From: Deltaproteobacteria bacterium
GTDB lineage: Bacteria > Myxococcota_A > UBA9160 > UBA4427
Length of the DNA: 55,335 bases
Direction: 5' to 3'
Assembly: GCA_019310385.1 (NCBI GenBank)
Contig: JAFDEK010000009.1
Span: 1 to 55,335 of the forward strand
The position numbers were made by a program, and so were the translations under genes. The notes beneath the pieces were generated by a model, which was given only the letters and a program-made list of their open reading frames with translations, was not told the DNA's origin and ran no database searches. Numbering within the stretch: position 1 is the first letter of the stretch; each line of letters opens with the position of its first letter. Below are positions 21,105 through 29,445 of the stretch, piece by piece.

Positions 21105-22652
21105 ATGCTGTCTCCGAGACCCGGTTCACCCCTTCCCAACAAGCCGACCCCCAGAAGACTCGCCGACGGACGAGCCCTTCTCGGGGCAGTGTTCGGCGCT
21201 GCCCTGGTGGCCGGCTTCGTCGCGGCGCCGGAGGCCGCCGAGGTCATTGCCCTCTACCGCAGCGGCGCCGTCGGGCGCTTCGACCCCATCGCGATCGACG
21301 AGCTGCCGGTTCACCAGGCGTCGGATGGCAGCGGTGCGATCGCAGAGAGTGCGACCCCGGTCGTCGAGGCGCCTCCGGTCGTCGCCAGTGTGCAACCTCC
21401 GGCCGTCCCCAGTGCGCAACCTCCGGCCGTGTCCCCCGCGCGGCCTCGGCCGGTTTCCATCGCACTACGTCCGCCCGTGTCGAGCGCGCCACCCCCGAGC
21501 TTCGGCGCCAGCGCGGATCGAATGGCGGGGCTTTCGGTCGTGACCCGGGGCAAGCTCGTTCGCGGCCAGTCCCTCGGAGCCGCGCTGGGCGCCCAGGGAA
21601 TCTCGCCCCGGATCGTCCACCTGGTCGCGCAAGAGACGCGCTCGCACCTCGATCTTCGTCGCTCCCAGCCGGGCGACGTCTATCGCTTGACCCAGAGCCC
21701 CGACGGCAAGGTGGAGTCTTTTCGCTATTGGAACAGCCCGGACGAGAGCATCCATCTCTTCTGGGACGGCAGCGTCTATGCGGTGCGCCGAGAGCAGGCA
21801 CAGCTCGAGCCCCGCCTGACCCGGGTGACTGGGGTTGTCGAGGGCTCCCTCTACCAGTCGATCCTCAGTCGAGGCGAAGACCCGCTGCTCGCCAACGACT
21901 TCGCCGACATCTTCGCCTGGGACATCGACTTCACCCGGAATGTTCAGCCCGGAGACGGCTTCGAGTTCGTCTACGAGCGCCTGTACCGCACGGAAGACGA
22001 CGGCGAGGAAATCTACGTGCGTGCCGGACGAATCCGCGCGGCCCACTACAGCGGAGCGGTGGGCGATTACACGGCGGTGTATTTCGAGTCGGGCGAGCAA
22101 CAGCGGGGAGGCTACTACCGGCCCGACGGGACCTCGGTGGAGCGAGCCTTTCTGGTCGCCCCGCTCGAGTTCAGCCGCATCAGCTCCAACTACAGCGCCG
22201 CCCGGCCCCACCCCATCCTCAAGGTGACGCGTCCCCATCACGGTATCGACTACGCGGCCAAGGAGGGCACTCCCCTCTGGAGCGTCGCCGACGGCACCGT
22301 GATCTTCCGGGGCCGGAGCGGTGGCTTCGGCAATCTCATCAAGATCCGGCACGCCAACGGCTACGTCTCCTACTACGCACATCTCGCGCGCTTCGCGAAG
22401 GATCTCTCGGTCGGCACCAAGGTGGTCCAGCGCGAGGTCATCGGATACGTGGGCAAGACGGGTCTCGCCACGGGTCCCCACGTCTGCTTTCGTGTCGCCA
22501 AGAACGGCCGCTACGTGAATCCCTTTCGCATGAAGAGCCCGGCGGGCAACTCCGTGAACGACGAAACCTGGGCGGATTTCGAGAGCGTGCGCGATTCTCT
22601 CCTGGTCGATCTCCACGGGCCCGCCCTGGCGTCCGTCGAGGAGGCGCTCTAG
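21105..22652 (+). CDS. M23-family (LytM-type) cell-wall peptidase
   Basis: A 515-residue envelope protein. A hydrophobic N-terminal segment (ALLGAVFGAALVAGFVAAPEAA) anchors or exports it, followed by a Pro/Val/Ala-rich linker, an OapA/LysM-like region (about 140-330) and the M23 domain (about 355-480). The domain has HHGID (His 379, Asp 382) and GPHVCF (His 459), but the second His of the usual HxH is Cys 461. Subgroups with HVC are known, so activity is possible but altered. Start ATG 21105 has AGGAG 11 bases upstream; GTG 21039 is an alternative. It probably trims peptidoglycan cross-links. Confidence 0.88.
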   Translation: MLSPRPGSPLPNKPTPRRLADGRALLGAVFGAALVAGFVAAPEAAEVIALYRSGAVGRFDPIAIDELPVHQASDGSGAIAESATPVVEAPPVVASVQPPAVPSAQPPAVSPARPRPVSIALRPPVSSAPPPSFGASADRMAGLSVVTRGKLVRGQSLGAALGAQGISPRIVHLVAQETRSHLDLRRSQPGDVYRLTQSPDGKVESFRYWNSPDESIHLFWDGSVYAVRREQAQLEPRLTRVTGVVEGSLYQSILSRGEDPLLANDFADIFAWDIDFTRNVQPGDGFEFVYERLYRTEDDGEEIYVRAGRIRAAHYSGAVGDYTAVYFESGEQQRGGYYRPDGTSVERAFLVAPLEFSRISSNYSAARPHPILKVTRPHHGIDYAAKEGTPLWSVADGTVIFRGRSGGFGNLIKIRHANGYVSYYAHLARFAKDLSVGTKVVQREVIGYVGKTGLATGPHVCFRVAKNGRYVNPFRMKSPAGNSVNDETWADFESVRDSLLVDLHGPALASVEEAL

Positions 22653-22732
22653 CTTCGCGCTTCCGGAGCCTCGACGTCGTAGGCTGCGGCGCCCGCAGCG
22701 TGCGCGTGTGCGGGAACGGAGGAGGCGCTGGC

Positions 22733-23185
22733 GTGGCTCCCGTCGAGAACGATCTCGCGAACGAAGATCTCGCGAAGAAGATGGGCGAGCTCGGGCGCGT
22801 CCTGGGAGCCCGCGAGGCGGGACACCTCGACGCCCTCGCGACGGCGCGCGATCTGGCCCGGCAGCTACACGACAAGGTGGCTACGGCCCTCGCCCACTTT
22901 CACGCCGCGGCGGGGACGGCGGGCGCGTCCCATTTCCAGGTGGCCCTGGGCGACCCCCACCTGGACGACAAGCACGTTCGCGCCTTCGAGTTCGACTTGC
23001 GCCGAGGGCGCCATCGCGTGATCGTGACCGTGAAGAGCCGCGGCGAGGTCACTCTGGTCGGCCCCTTCCACCAGGGCAAGGCCGAGGGCCCCTGTCGCAG
23101 CTTCCCTTTCGACGCCGAAGCGGAGATCGAGTCCGCCCTGGGCGCCCTCCTCGAGACTTTCCTGGAGCAGGCCTTCACGCCTTAG
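22733..23185 (+). CDS. Small conserved-looking protein of unknown function
   Basis: A 150-residue soluble protein. The first 60 residues are helical and charged (DLAKKMGELGRVLGAREAGH), then mixed strands (HVRAFEFDLRRGRHRVIVTV) and a C-terminal helix. No signal peptide, membrane span or known motif is seen. The GTG at 22733 is strongly supported by GGAGGAGG at seven-base spacing. It follows the M23 gene by 80 bases in the same direction. The last codons and the stop lie in a 14-bp tandem repeat that runs up to gshA. Confidence 0.72.
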   Translation: MAPVENDLANEDLAKKMGELGRVLGAREAGHLDALATARDLARQLHDKVATALAHFHAAAGTAGASHFQVALGDPHLDDKHVRAFEFDLRRGRHRVIVTVKSRGEVTLVGPFHQGKAEGPCRSFPFDAEAEIESALGALLETFLEQAFTP

Positions 23186-23278
23186 CCTTCACCGCCTAGG
23201 CTTCAGCCCCTGGCATTCACCTGACCTTCAGCCCCTGACCTTCAGCCCCTGGCTGCACCTCTTGGCCTTCACCCGGTG
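23171..23278. repeat. ~14-bp tandem repeat spanning a stop codon and the gap before gshA
   Basis: Units of the type GCCTTCACCGCCTA and CCTTCAGCCCCTGA begin at 23171, 23185, 23199, 23225 and 23239, with shorter related units at 23213, 23253 and 23265. The first unit encodes the last residues and stop of the upstream gene. Confidence 0.85.
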
Positions 23279-23304
23279 CTGCCACCCCACAGAGGGATCC
23301 GCGC

Positions 23305-24651
23305 GTGACCGACACCCCGAAGCTCGTCGAATCCGTGGAGGACCTCGTTCGGTACTTCCACGACGCCGAGACGCCCGTCGAGGACTGGCGCATCGGTACC
23401 GAGCACGAGAAGATCGGCATCCGTCCCGATACCCGCGAGCGCGTTCCCTACGAAGGCGAGCGGGGCATCCGCGCGCTGCTGGAGCGGATCGGCGAGGTCG
23501 ACGGCTGGGCTCCGATGATGGAGCGCGACCACTTGATCGGCCTGCGCAAGCAGGGGGCCAGCATCACCCTCGAGCCGGGAGGGCAGATCGAGCTCTCCGG
23601 CGCACCACTGCTCACCCTCGGCGAGACTTGCCGCGAGTTCAATGGACACGTGGATCTGCTGGGCCGCCTCGCCGGGGAGTTCGACATCGCGTGGCTGGCC
23701 CTGGGCGCCGACCCCCTGCACGAAGTGGCCACGATTCCCCAGGTACCCAAGGCCCGGTACGAAATCATGCGGGAGTATCTGCCCACACGCGGCTCCCTCG
23801 CACTCGAGATGATGCACGCCACCGCGACCGTGCAGGCGAACTACGACTACTCTGATGAGGAGGACATGGCGGCGAAGATGCGCACCGCCATGGCGTGCTC
23901 GCCCGTCGCATCGGCGATCTTCGCCAACTCGAGCATCTGCCAGGGCAAGGAGAGCGGCTTCGCCTCCCGCCGGGTCGAGGTGTGGCGACACGTCGACCCG
24001 GACCGCTGCGGCCTGCTCCCCTTCGTGCTGGAGCCCGACTTCGGCTATCGCGAGTACGCCGAGTGGGCTCTCGACGTTCCCATCTTCTTCGTCGTGCGCG
24101 GGGATCGCTACATCCCGGGCAACGGTGTCAGCTTCCGGGAGTTCCTCGCCGGAGGATTCGCGGGCGAACGCCCCACCGTTGCCGACTGGGACCTGCACCT
24201 CACCACGCTCTTTCCCGAGGTCCGACTCAAGCGCGTGATCGAGGTGCGGGGCGCCGACGCGGTTCCGCGAGACCTCATCTGCGCGCTGCCGGCCCTCTGG
24301 AAGGGCCTCCTCTACGACGCCGACGCCTGCGCGGCGGCCTGGGAGATCGCTCGGGGCTGGTCGGGCGAGGAGCTCGAGGCGGCCCGGCGCGACGTCGCGC
24401 GGGCGGGCCTGCGCGCCCGGATCGCGGGTCGAGAGCTTCTGGAAGTGGCCGGGGAGCTCGTCGAGATCGCTGGTGAAGGGCTGCGGGCATTCGCGGAAGG
24501 GATCGGCACCGATGTCGACGAGCGCGTCTTTCTCGATCCCATTCGCGCCCAACTCGAGCGCGGCCGCAGCCCCGGCGAGGAGATCCTCGAGCTCTGGCGA
24601 GGCGAATGGCAGGGTGACATGGACTGCTTGATCGACTACGCCCGGTACTGA
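23305..24651 (+). CDS. gshA: Glutamate-cysteine ligase, plant/alphaproteobacterial type
   Basis: Joins glutamate and cysteine, the first and limiting step of glutathione synthesis, using ATP. The 448 residues follow the plant-type GCS2 family: GTEHEKIG (about 32-39), GASITLEPGGQIELSGAPL (about 90-108) and LALEMMHATATVQANYDY are the conserved ATP and substrate blocks. The GTG start at 23305 has AGAGGGAT upstream. No gshB is seen next to it; the tandem TGA/TAG at its end leads into the DUF1232 gene. The nearby trxB adds to a thiol-redox theme, though not in one operon. Confidence 0.93.
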   Translation: MTDTPKLVESVEDLVRYFHDAETPVEDWRIGTEHEKIGIRPDTRERVPYEGERGIRALLERIGEVDGWAPMMERDHLIGLRKQGASITLEPGGQIELSGAPLLTLGETCREFNGHVDLLGRLAGEFDIAWLALGADPLHEVATIPQVPKARYEIMREYLPTRGSLALEMMHATATVQANYDYSDEEDMAAKMRTAMACSPVASAIFANSSICQGKESGFASRRVEVWRHVDPDRCGLLPFVLEPDFGYREYAEWALDVPIFFVVRGDRYIPGNGVSFREFLAGGFAGERPTVADWDLHLTTLFPEVRLKRVIEVRGADAVPRDLICALPALWKGLLYDADACAAAWEIARGWSGEELEAARRDVARAGLRARIAGRELLEVAGELVEIAGEGLRAFAEGIGTDVDERVFLDPIRAQLERGRSPGEEILELWRGEWQGDMDCLIDYARY

Positions 24652-24657
24652 TAGAGT
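24628..24657 (+). promoter_or_regulatory. Possible promoter at the gshA stop for the DUF1232 gene
   Basis: TTGATC (24628-24633), an 18-base spacer and TAGAGT (24652-24657) give four matches in each box. The boxes overlap the gshA end. The gene starts about 75 bases further on. Weak prediction. Confidence 0.3.
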
Positions 24658-24732
24658 CCGGGGCGGTGCAGGGGGCCGATCTCGGGCAAAACCTGCGTGG
24701 GAAGCGAAGCCAGCCGCGGAGGCGCGTGCACG

Positions 24733-25293
24733 ATGACGGGAAAGCCGTTCAAGGTCACATTCACCCTCGACGAGGAAGACGCCTCCTATTTCCGCAGGCG
24801 CTTCCGCGCGGCCAAGCGTGCCGCGAAGGACGTCCCCGCCGAGGAGATCCTGACGGCCGCGAAGGGCCTGGTAACGGATGTCCGCAAGTCGAAGAAGACG
24901 CCGAAGTTCGTCATCGAGGCCGTCGACGCCATCGATGACCTCACGCGTATCATCGAAGACGAGGACTACCGGGCGCCGAAGAGCGTGTCGGGTTCCGTGC
25001 TCGCGGCTCTCGCCTACTTCGTCAATCCCGAGGACCTCATCCCCGATGATATTCCGGTGTTGGGCTTCCTCGACGACGCGGTCATGATCAAGTTCGTCGA
25101 AGAGGAGTTCAAGCACGAGCTCTGGGCCTACCGCAAGTTCCGCAAGTTCCGCGACGGAGCCGAGCAACGGCCCTGGACGAATGTCGCATCCGACCGCCTC
25201 CCCGGTCGCCTCAAGGCGACGCGGGAGAAGCTCCGCTCGGAGGTCAAGAAACGGAAGGAGCGCGACGAGCAAAAGGGCCGGATCGCCCTCTGA
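24733..25293 (+). CDS. DUF1232 (YkvA-family) protein
   Basis: A 186-residue protein. The middle (about 90-130) matches the YkvA/DUF1232 pattern LAALAYFVNPEDLIPDDIPVLGFLDDA, a short hydrophobic hairpin ending in a conserved Asp-Asp. The N-terminal half is helical and the C-terminus is Lys/Arg-rich. The family's biochemical role is unknown; members are small membrane-associated proteins. ATG 24733 has GGAGG ten bases upstream; a GTG at 24697 would add 12 residues. It lies between gshA and a response regulator in the same direction, with a 13-bp repeat array after its stop. Confidence 0.85.
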   Translation: MTGKPFKVTFTLDEEDASYFRRRFRAAKRAAKDVPAEEILTAAKGLVTDVRKSKKTPKFVIEAVDAIDDLTRIIEDEDYRAPKSVSGSVLAALAYFVNPEDLIPDDIPVLGFLDDAVMIKFVEEEFKHELWAYRKFRKFRDGAEQRPWTNVASDRLPGRLKATREKLRSEVKKRKERDEQKGRIAL

Positions 25294-25321
25294 GGCCGGC
25301 ACCGCCGCACGCGCCGGTGAG

Positions 25322-25386
25322 GGCCGAGAGCGAGGGCCGAAAACGACGGCCGAGAGCTACGGTCGAGAGCGCGAGCCGAGAGCGAG
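25322..25386. repeat. 13-bp tandem repeat, 5 units, before the REC-PAS gene
   Basis: Five contiguous units GGCCGAGAGCGAG, GGCCGAAAACGAC, GGCCGAGAGCTAC, GGTCGAGAGCGCG and AGCCGAGAGCGAG fill most of the gap. The 13-base period is not a multiple of three, which argues against upstream starts for the next gene and for ATG 25392. Confidence 0.92.
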
Positions 25387-25391
25387 AGATC

Positions 25392-26540
25392 ATGGAGTGC
25401 CCCGCCCCCCCCCGCATCCTGATCGTCGACGACGAGGAAGCCATCCTCGAGACGATGACCTTCACCTTCGCGGACCTCTACGAGGTCGTGACCACCACCG
25501 ATGCGCGTCACGCCCTGGCGCTCTTCGACGAGCAGGGTCCCTTCGCGGTGGTGATCACCGATCAGCGCATGCCCAACATGACGGGGGTCGAGTTCCTCTC
25601 CGAGGTCTACACGCGCCATCCTGACACGGTGCGGATCATCCTGACGGGCTTCGCCGACTCCGAAGCGACGATCCAGGCCATCAACGCCGGCCACGTCTAC
25701 GCGTACATCAACAAGCCCTGGGAGCCGGTCGAGCTCAAACAGGTCGTCAAGCGGGCCGTGGAGCACAACCGGCTGACCATCGAGAACCGCCGCCTGGTCG
25801 AGACCCTGCAGGAGGGCAACGTCTTCCTCGCGGGTGTGATGGATCGCCTCGATTCCGGCGCCATTGCGCTCGATGCGGAGGGCGTCGTTCAGGCCGCCAA
25901 TCGGCCCGCTCGAGAGTATCTCCAGGTGAGTGGCGACCCGCGCGGCATGTGCATGGGCGATCTGCTCAAGGGCCGGGTCTTCGAGTCCGTGGGTGCCACC
26001 ATCGAGCGGGTTCTCGAGCAGGAGGGTGGCAGCTTCGACGACATCGATCTGCGGCTGGACGATGCCGTGCACCGGATGCGCGTCAGCGCCCAGGCGTTGG
26101 AGGCGCCCGACGGGCGACACCTGGGCCGGGTGCTGTTCTTCAAGGAGATCTCCCACGAGCCCCTGCGCCGGGGCTTCGAGGAGATCGTGGCGAGCGTCGC
26201 CCAGCAGGAAGGCGACCTGCGGCCGCGACTCGCCCAAGCCACCGAGGAGCTGCGGAGCCTGGCCGATTGCGTCGCGGCCACGGGAGTGGCCTCACCGGGC
26301 ATGGCGCAGCTCTCCGAGCGGGTGTCGCGCACCCAGACCGCGGTCCAGAGCTGGCTCGACGTGGACGAGCTGATGCACCGGGAGGAGTACCCCGACGCGC
26401 AGCTCCTGCTGGACCGCATGCACGTGGCGGCCCAGCGCTGGCCCCACGCCTACGAGCTGCCGGACCGCGTCGTCGACCTCGGCAAACAGGTCGAAGGCTA
26501 CTACGAATCGGGCGAGAACAGCCAGCAACGGGTCCTCTAG
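25392..26540 (+). CDS. Response regulator with REC and PAS-like domains
   Basis: A 382-residue regulator. The receiver (about 8-125) has VDDEE, the phospho-acceptor Asp in ITDQRMPNMTG and Lys in YINKPWE, a form common in RpfG-like regulators. A PAS-like domain follows (about 145-250; MDRLDSGAIALDAEGVVQAANRPAREYL), then a helical C-terminal part with no recognised output domain: no HD-GYP, GGDEF or HTH. It could act by protein contacts. ATG 25392 follows GAGAGAT. The next gene, a large membrane protein, starts four bases after its stop, so they are coupled and probably act together. Confidence 0.88.
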   Translation: MECPAPPRILIVDDEEAILETMTFTFADLYEVVTTTDARHALALFDEQGPFAVVITDQRMPNMTGVEFLSEVYTRHPDTVRIILTGFADSEATIQAINAGHVYAYINKPWEPVELKQVVKRAVEHNRLTIENRRLVETLQEGNVFLAGVMDRLDSGAIALDAEGVVQAANRPAREYLQVSGDPRGMCMGDLLKGRVFESVGATIERVLEQEGGSFDDIDLRLDDAVHRMRVSAQALEAPDGRHLGRVLFFKEISHEPLRRGFEEIVASVAQQEGDLRPRLAQATEELRSLADCVAATGVASPGMAQLSERVSRTQTAVQSWLDVDELMHREEYPDAQLLLDRMHVAAQRWPHAYELPDRVVDLGKQVEGYYESGENSQQRVL

Positions 26541-26544
26541 CTCG

Positions 26545-28206
26545 ATGGCTGCAGGCCTTCACGGGGGACTCGAACGCCTCGAGCTGCGCATCGAACGACT
26601 GGATCTCACGCTCCGCTTTACCTTCGCGTTCCACGCCCGGGAGGTGCGCTTCGAGCTCGACCGTGGCGACGGCTACCGGCGGGTGTTCCCGGAGACCTTC
26701 TCCTTCCAGCCCGAGCGGCACGATCCCACCGAGCTCTTCCTCCAGCTCGAAGACCTGCTGCGCAGGCCGGACTTGTTGGCCCCCGGCGCCAACCCTCGCG
26801 ACAGCCAGGAGCTCGTGAAGCGCATACTGAGTCAGGCGCCGCACTACCTCGCAGGCATGAGCGCCCGCCTCGAGGAAGAGGACCATCTCTCGGCGCCCGC
26901 CCGGCTGCGCTTCCACCAGGACCTCGCGGTCTTGAGCCACCTTCTGGTGCGCTTTCTCGAAACCCGGGAGCTGGTGTCCGGACGCCGGACCCGGGTGGCG
27001 GTCTACCTGCTGCGCAAGCTCAACTTCCGCTCGCTGCTGGTCCTGATGCAGGGCCGCGTCGAGCCAGAGTACCTCGCCCGCTATCGCTCCGGCGACGTGG
27101 ATCCCGTCGATCCCAGCGACGATCCCAGCGAGAGCGGCTTCTTCCGCACCCTCGAAGGCGGGAGGCCCGAAGTGGTGAATCGCCTGATCGTGCGCATGGC
27201 GCAGCGCTCCTTCTTCATCTGGCTCGAGGACGTGTGCCTCGACGAGGAGAATCAGGCCTTCGAGAAGGAGGACTCGCCCTTCGCTTCCCGGGAGCTCGAG
27301 ATCCTGCACGCCATCACGGTCGACGAAGCCGATTCCATCGAGCGGGTCTCGGACCTCACGCCCTTCTTGCGCAGGCCCGGGAAGGACTGCATGCGGATTC
27401 TCGGGAAGCTCGAGGCCTGGTTCCTGCGGTGTTACGACGTCCGCCACGCCTCGGCGCTGATCTACCAGGAGGCTGCGATTCGACGCGGCGAGGACGTGGG
27501 CGAGCGCACCCTCTCCTGGCACACGCCCCGGAATCACGCGATCGGCCTGCTCGTTCTGGTATCGCCCTTTCTGGGCGCGATCTTCGCCTATCAGCGCTAC
27601 CCGCTCTTCTTCGATCTCCTTTGCTCGGCCGAGGTCGTCGCCGTGAACCTGGCGGCCACCTGGTTCCTCGCCTACCGATTCTGCTGGAAGCGGGACCTGA
27701 CTTTCTTCTACGCCGCCGTACCGCGCATCGGCGCGGGCATCATCGTTGGCTATCTGCCCGTCTTTCTCATCGACGAGGTGTGGGATCTGGCGAGCCGCTC
27801 GGCGCCCGCCATCGGGAGCCTCGCGGTGTTCCTCGGACTCGTGACCCTCCTCTATCTCTACGTCGAGGTCCAGCGCCGCCTGGGAGACACCCACGTGGCC
27901 TTCGGCCGAGCCCGTGCGGTCTTCCTCCTGGGCGTCGTGCAGTCCCTCGCCATGGGGCTGATGATCTCCAGCCTCGTGGGGCGCTTCATGGTGGTGCGCA
28001 ACTGGTCCCCGGCGGAAGGCGAGCTGCCCGTGGAAGTCCTGCGTGGGACCCTCGAGCCCCTGGTGGGCGAGCTCCCGCGCATCGTCGGCATCGGGCCCTT
28101 CTACAGCTTTCCGTCGGTGGTGCTGATGGTCACCTTCCTCTCCTTCTTCATCGGGATCTTCCTGCAACTCATGTGGGAGGACCTGCCCATCACGGAGCCT
28201 CTCTGA
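26545..28206 (+). CDS. Large membrane protein of unknown function
   Basis: A 553-residue protein that I cannot place in a family. Residues 1-320 are soluble and charged, with helical stretches (ARLRFHQDLAVLSHLLVRFLE). Residues about 325-545 hold five or six hydrophobic segments (for example AIGLLVLVSPFLGAIFAY, VVAVNLAATWFLAYRF and VVLMVTFLSFFIGIFL). It starts four bases after the REC-PAS regulator, which has no output domain of its own, so this protein is a candidate partner. A sensor or transport role is possible, but nothing catalytic is visible. Coding is supported by uniform composition and tight spacing. Confidence 0.8.
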   Translation: MAAGLHGGLERLELRIERLDLTLRFTFAFHAREVRFELDRGDGYRRVFPETFSFQPERHDPTELFLQLEDLLRRPDLLAPGANPRDSQELVKRILSQAPHYLAGMSARLEEEDHLSAPARLRFHQDLAVLSHLLVRFLETRELVSGRRTRVAVYLLRKLNFRSLLVLMQGRVEPEYLARYRSGDVDPVDPSDDPSESGFFRTLEGGRPEVVNRLIVRMAQRSFFIWLEDVCLDEENQAFEKEDSPFASRELEILHAITVDEADSIERVSDLTPFLRRPGKDCMRILGKLEAWFLRCYDVRHASALIYQEAAIRRGEDVGERTLSWHTPRNHAIGLLVLVSPFLGAIFAYQRYPLFFDLLCSAEVVAVNLAATWFLAYRFCWKRDLTFFYAAVPRIGAGIIVGYLPVFLIDEVWDLASRSAPAIGSLAVFLGLVTLLYLYVEVQRRLGDTHVAFGRARAVFLLGVVQSLAMGLMISSLVGRFMVVRNWSPAEGELPVEVLRGTLEPLVGELPRIVGIGPFYSFPSVVLMVTFLSFFIGIFLQLMWEDLPITEPL

Positions 28207-28207
28207 G

Positions 28208-28227
28208 CCTCGCGGGCGTGGGCGAGG
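28208..28227 (+). terminator. Hairpin right after the membrane-protein gene
   Basis: CCTCGC (28208-28213) pairs with GCGAGG (28222-28227) around an 8-base loop, two bases past the stop. No T-run. The gap to 28430 also holds a perfect palindrome GGGGCGGCCGCCCC (28273-28286) and no other visible signal. Confidence 0.3.
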
Positions 28228-28430
28228 ATGGGCACGACCCGCCCGGGGGCAGGTGGCTTTTTGCTGGCGGGTGGGGCGGCCGCCCCGTACCATTCCGGTC
28301 GCCCGCGGGTCCCTGACCGCACCGGCGACCCGGATCAATCCCCAGAGGCGACGGAACCAGAAGCGAGAAAGCCGACCGCGAGGGTGCCCCGACGGCGTCC
28401 CGGCCGGCTCGACGCGGAGGAAGCAGGCGC

Positions 28431-29366
28431 ATGGAGTCCGCGCACACCAAGGTGCTCATCATCGGGAGCGGTCCGGCCGGCTACACGGCGGCCGTCTACG
28501 CTGCCCGGGCGGGGCTCGAGCCCATCGTGGTGGCGGGTTTCGTCTTCGGCGGCCAGCTGATGATCACGACCGAAGTCGAGAACTACCCCGGCTTCCCCGA
28601 CGGCGTGACGGGGCCGGAGCTGATGGAGAGGTTCCAGGCCCAGGCAGAGCGCTTTGGCGCCCGTATCGTGTACGAGGATGTGACGAAGGTGGAGCTCGGC
28701 TCCCGGCCCTTCGCGGCCGAGACCGACACCGAGCGCTTCACCGCCGATGCGGTGCTGATCGCTACGGGCGCCTCGGCGAAGTGGCTGGGCATCGAGTCCG
28801 AGACGCGCCTGCAGAACAACGGTGTGTCGGCTTGTGCGACTTGCGACGGAGCCTTCTTTCGCGACCAGGCAGTAGCGGTGGTGGGGGGCGGCGACACCGC
28901 CCTCGAGGAGGCGCTCTTCCTGACGCGCTTCGCGACCCGTGTCACGCTGGTCCACCGCCGCGATGCCCTGCGCGGCTCGAAGATCATGCAGGAGCGCGTT
29001 CTGGCCCACGAGAAGATCGACGTGGCGTGGAACAGCGTCGTCGATGAGGTCCTCGGCGACGAGTACGTGACGGGCGTGCGCCTGAAGGACGTCGTGAACG
29101 ACAAGACCCGGGATCTTCCGGTGGGCGCCCTCTTCGTCGCAATCGGCCACGAGCCGAACACGGGCCTCTTCGACGGGCAGCTCGAGCGCGACGACGCGGG
29201 CTACCTGGTGGTGACCCCCGGAACGACCCGAACCAACATCGAGGGCGTGTACGCGTGCGGAGACGTCGCGGATCCCACGTACCGGCAGGCGATCACCGCT
29301 GCAGGGACCGGCTGTATGGCTTCCATCGAGGCCGAGCGCTGGCTCGCGGAACAGGGGGTCGAGTAG
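28431..29366 (+). CDS. trxB: Thioredoxin reductase
   Basis: FAD enzyme that reduces thioredoxin with NADPH. The 311 residues hold the FAD site IIGSGPAGYTAAVYAA (about 7-22), the redox pair in ACATCDG (about 130-136), the NADPH fold VVGGGDTALEEA and the C-terminal YACGDVADPTYRQA. All key residues are intact and the length is normal. ATG 28431 follows GGAGGAAG at good spacing. Downstream, 79 bases away, is the PAS-HisKA-REC gene. It may help thiol homeostasis with the glutathione from gshA. Confidence 0.95.
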   Translation: MESAHTKVLIIGSGPAGYTAAVYAARAGLEPIVVAGFVFGGQLMITTEVENYPGFPDGVTGPELMERFQAQAERFGARIVYEDVTKVELGSRPFAAETDTERFTADAVLIATGASAKWLGIESETRLQNNGVSACATCDGAFFRDQAVAVVGGGDTALEEALFLTRFATRVTLVHRRDALRGSKIMQERVLAHEKIDVAWNSVVDEVLGDEYVTGVRLKDVVNDKTRDLPVGALFVAIGHEPNTGLFDGQLERDDAGYLVVTPGTTRTNIEGVYACGDVADPTYRQAITAAGTGCMASIEAERWLAEQGVE

Positions 29367-29445
29367 CGGAGTTCCAGCTTCCCATCGAGTGGGCGCGGGG
29401 CTGCACGAGGAGAAGGACGCTGCAGGCGCAACGGGCGGACGAGAG

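Noticed and set aside
23269-25302. Long open frame on the minus strand opposite gshA and the DUF1232 gene, and similar ones at 2235-3722, 7792-9675, 26140-28338 and 40378-42426
   Set aside because: They mirror well-supported genes on the other strand, have no recognisable domains, and are expected where the third codon position is very GC-rich.
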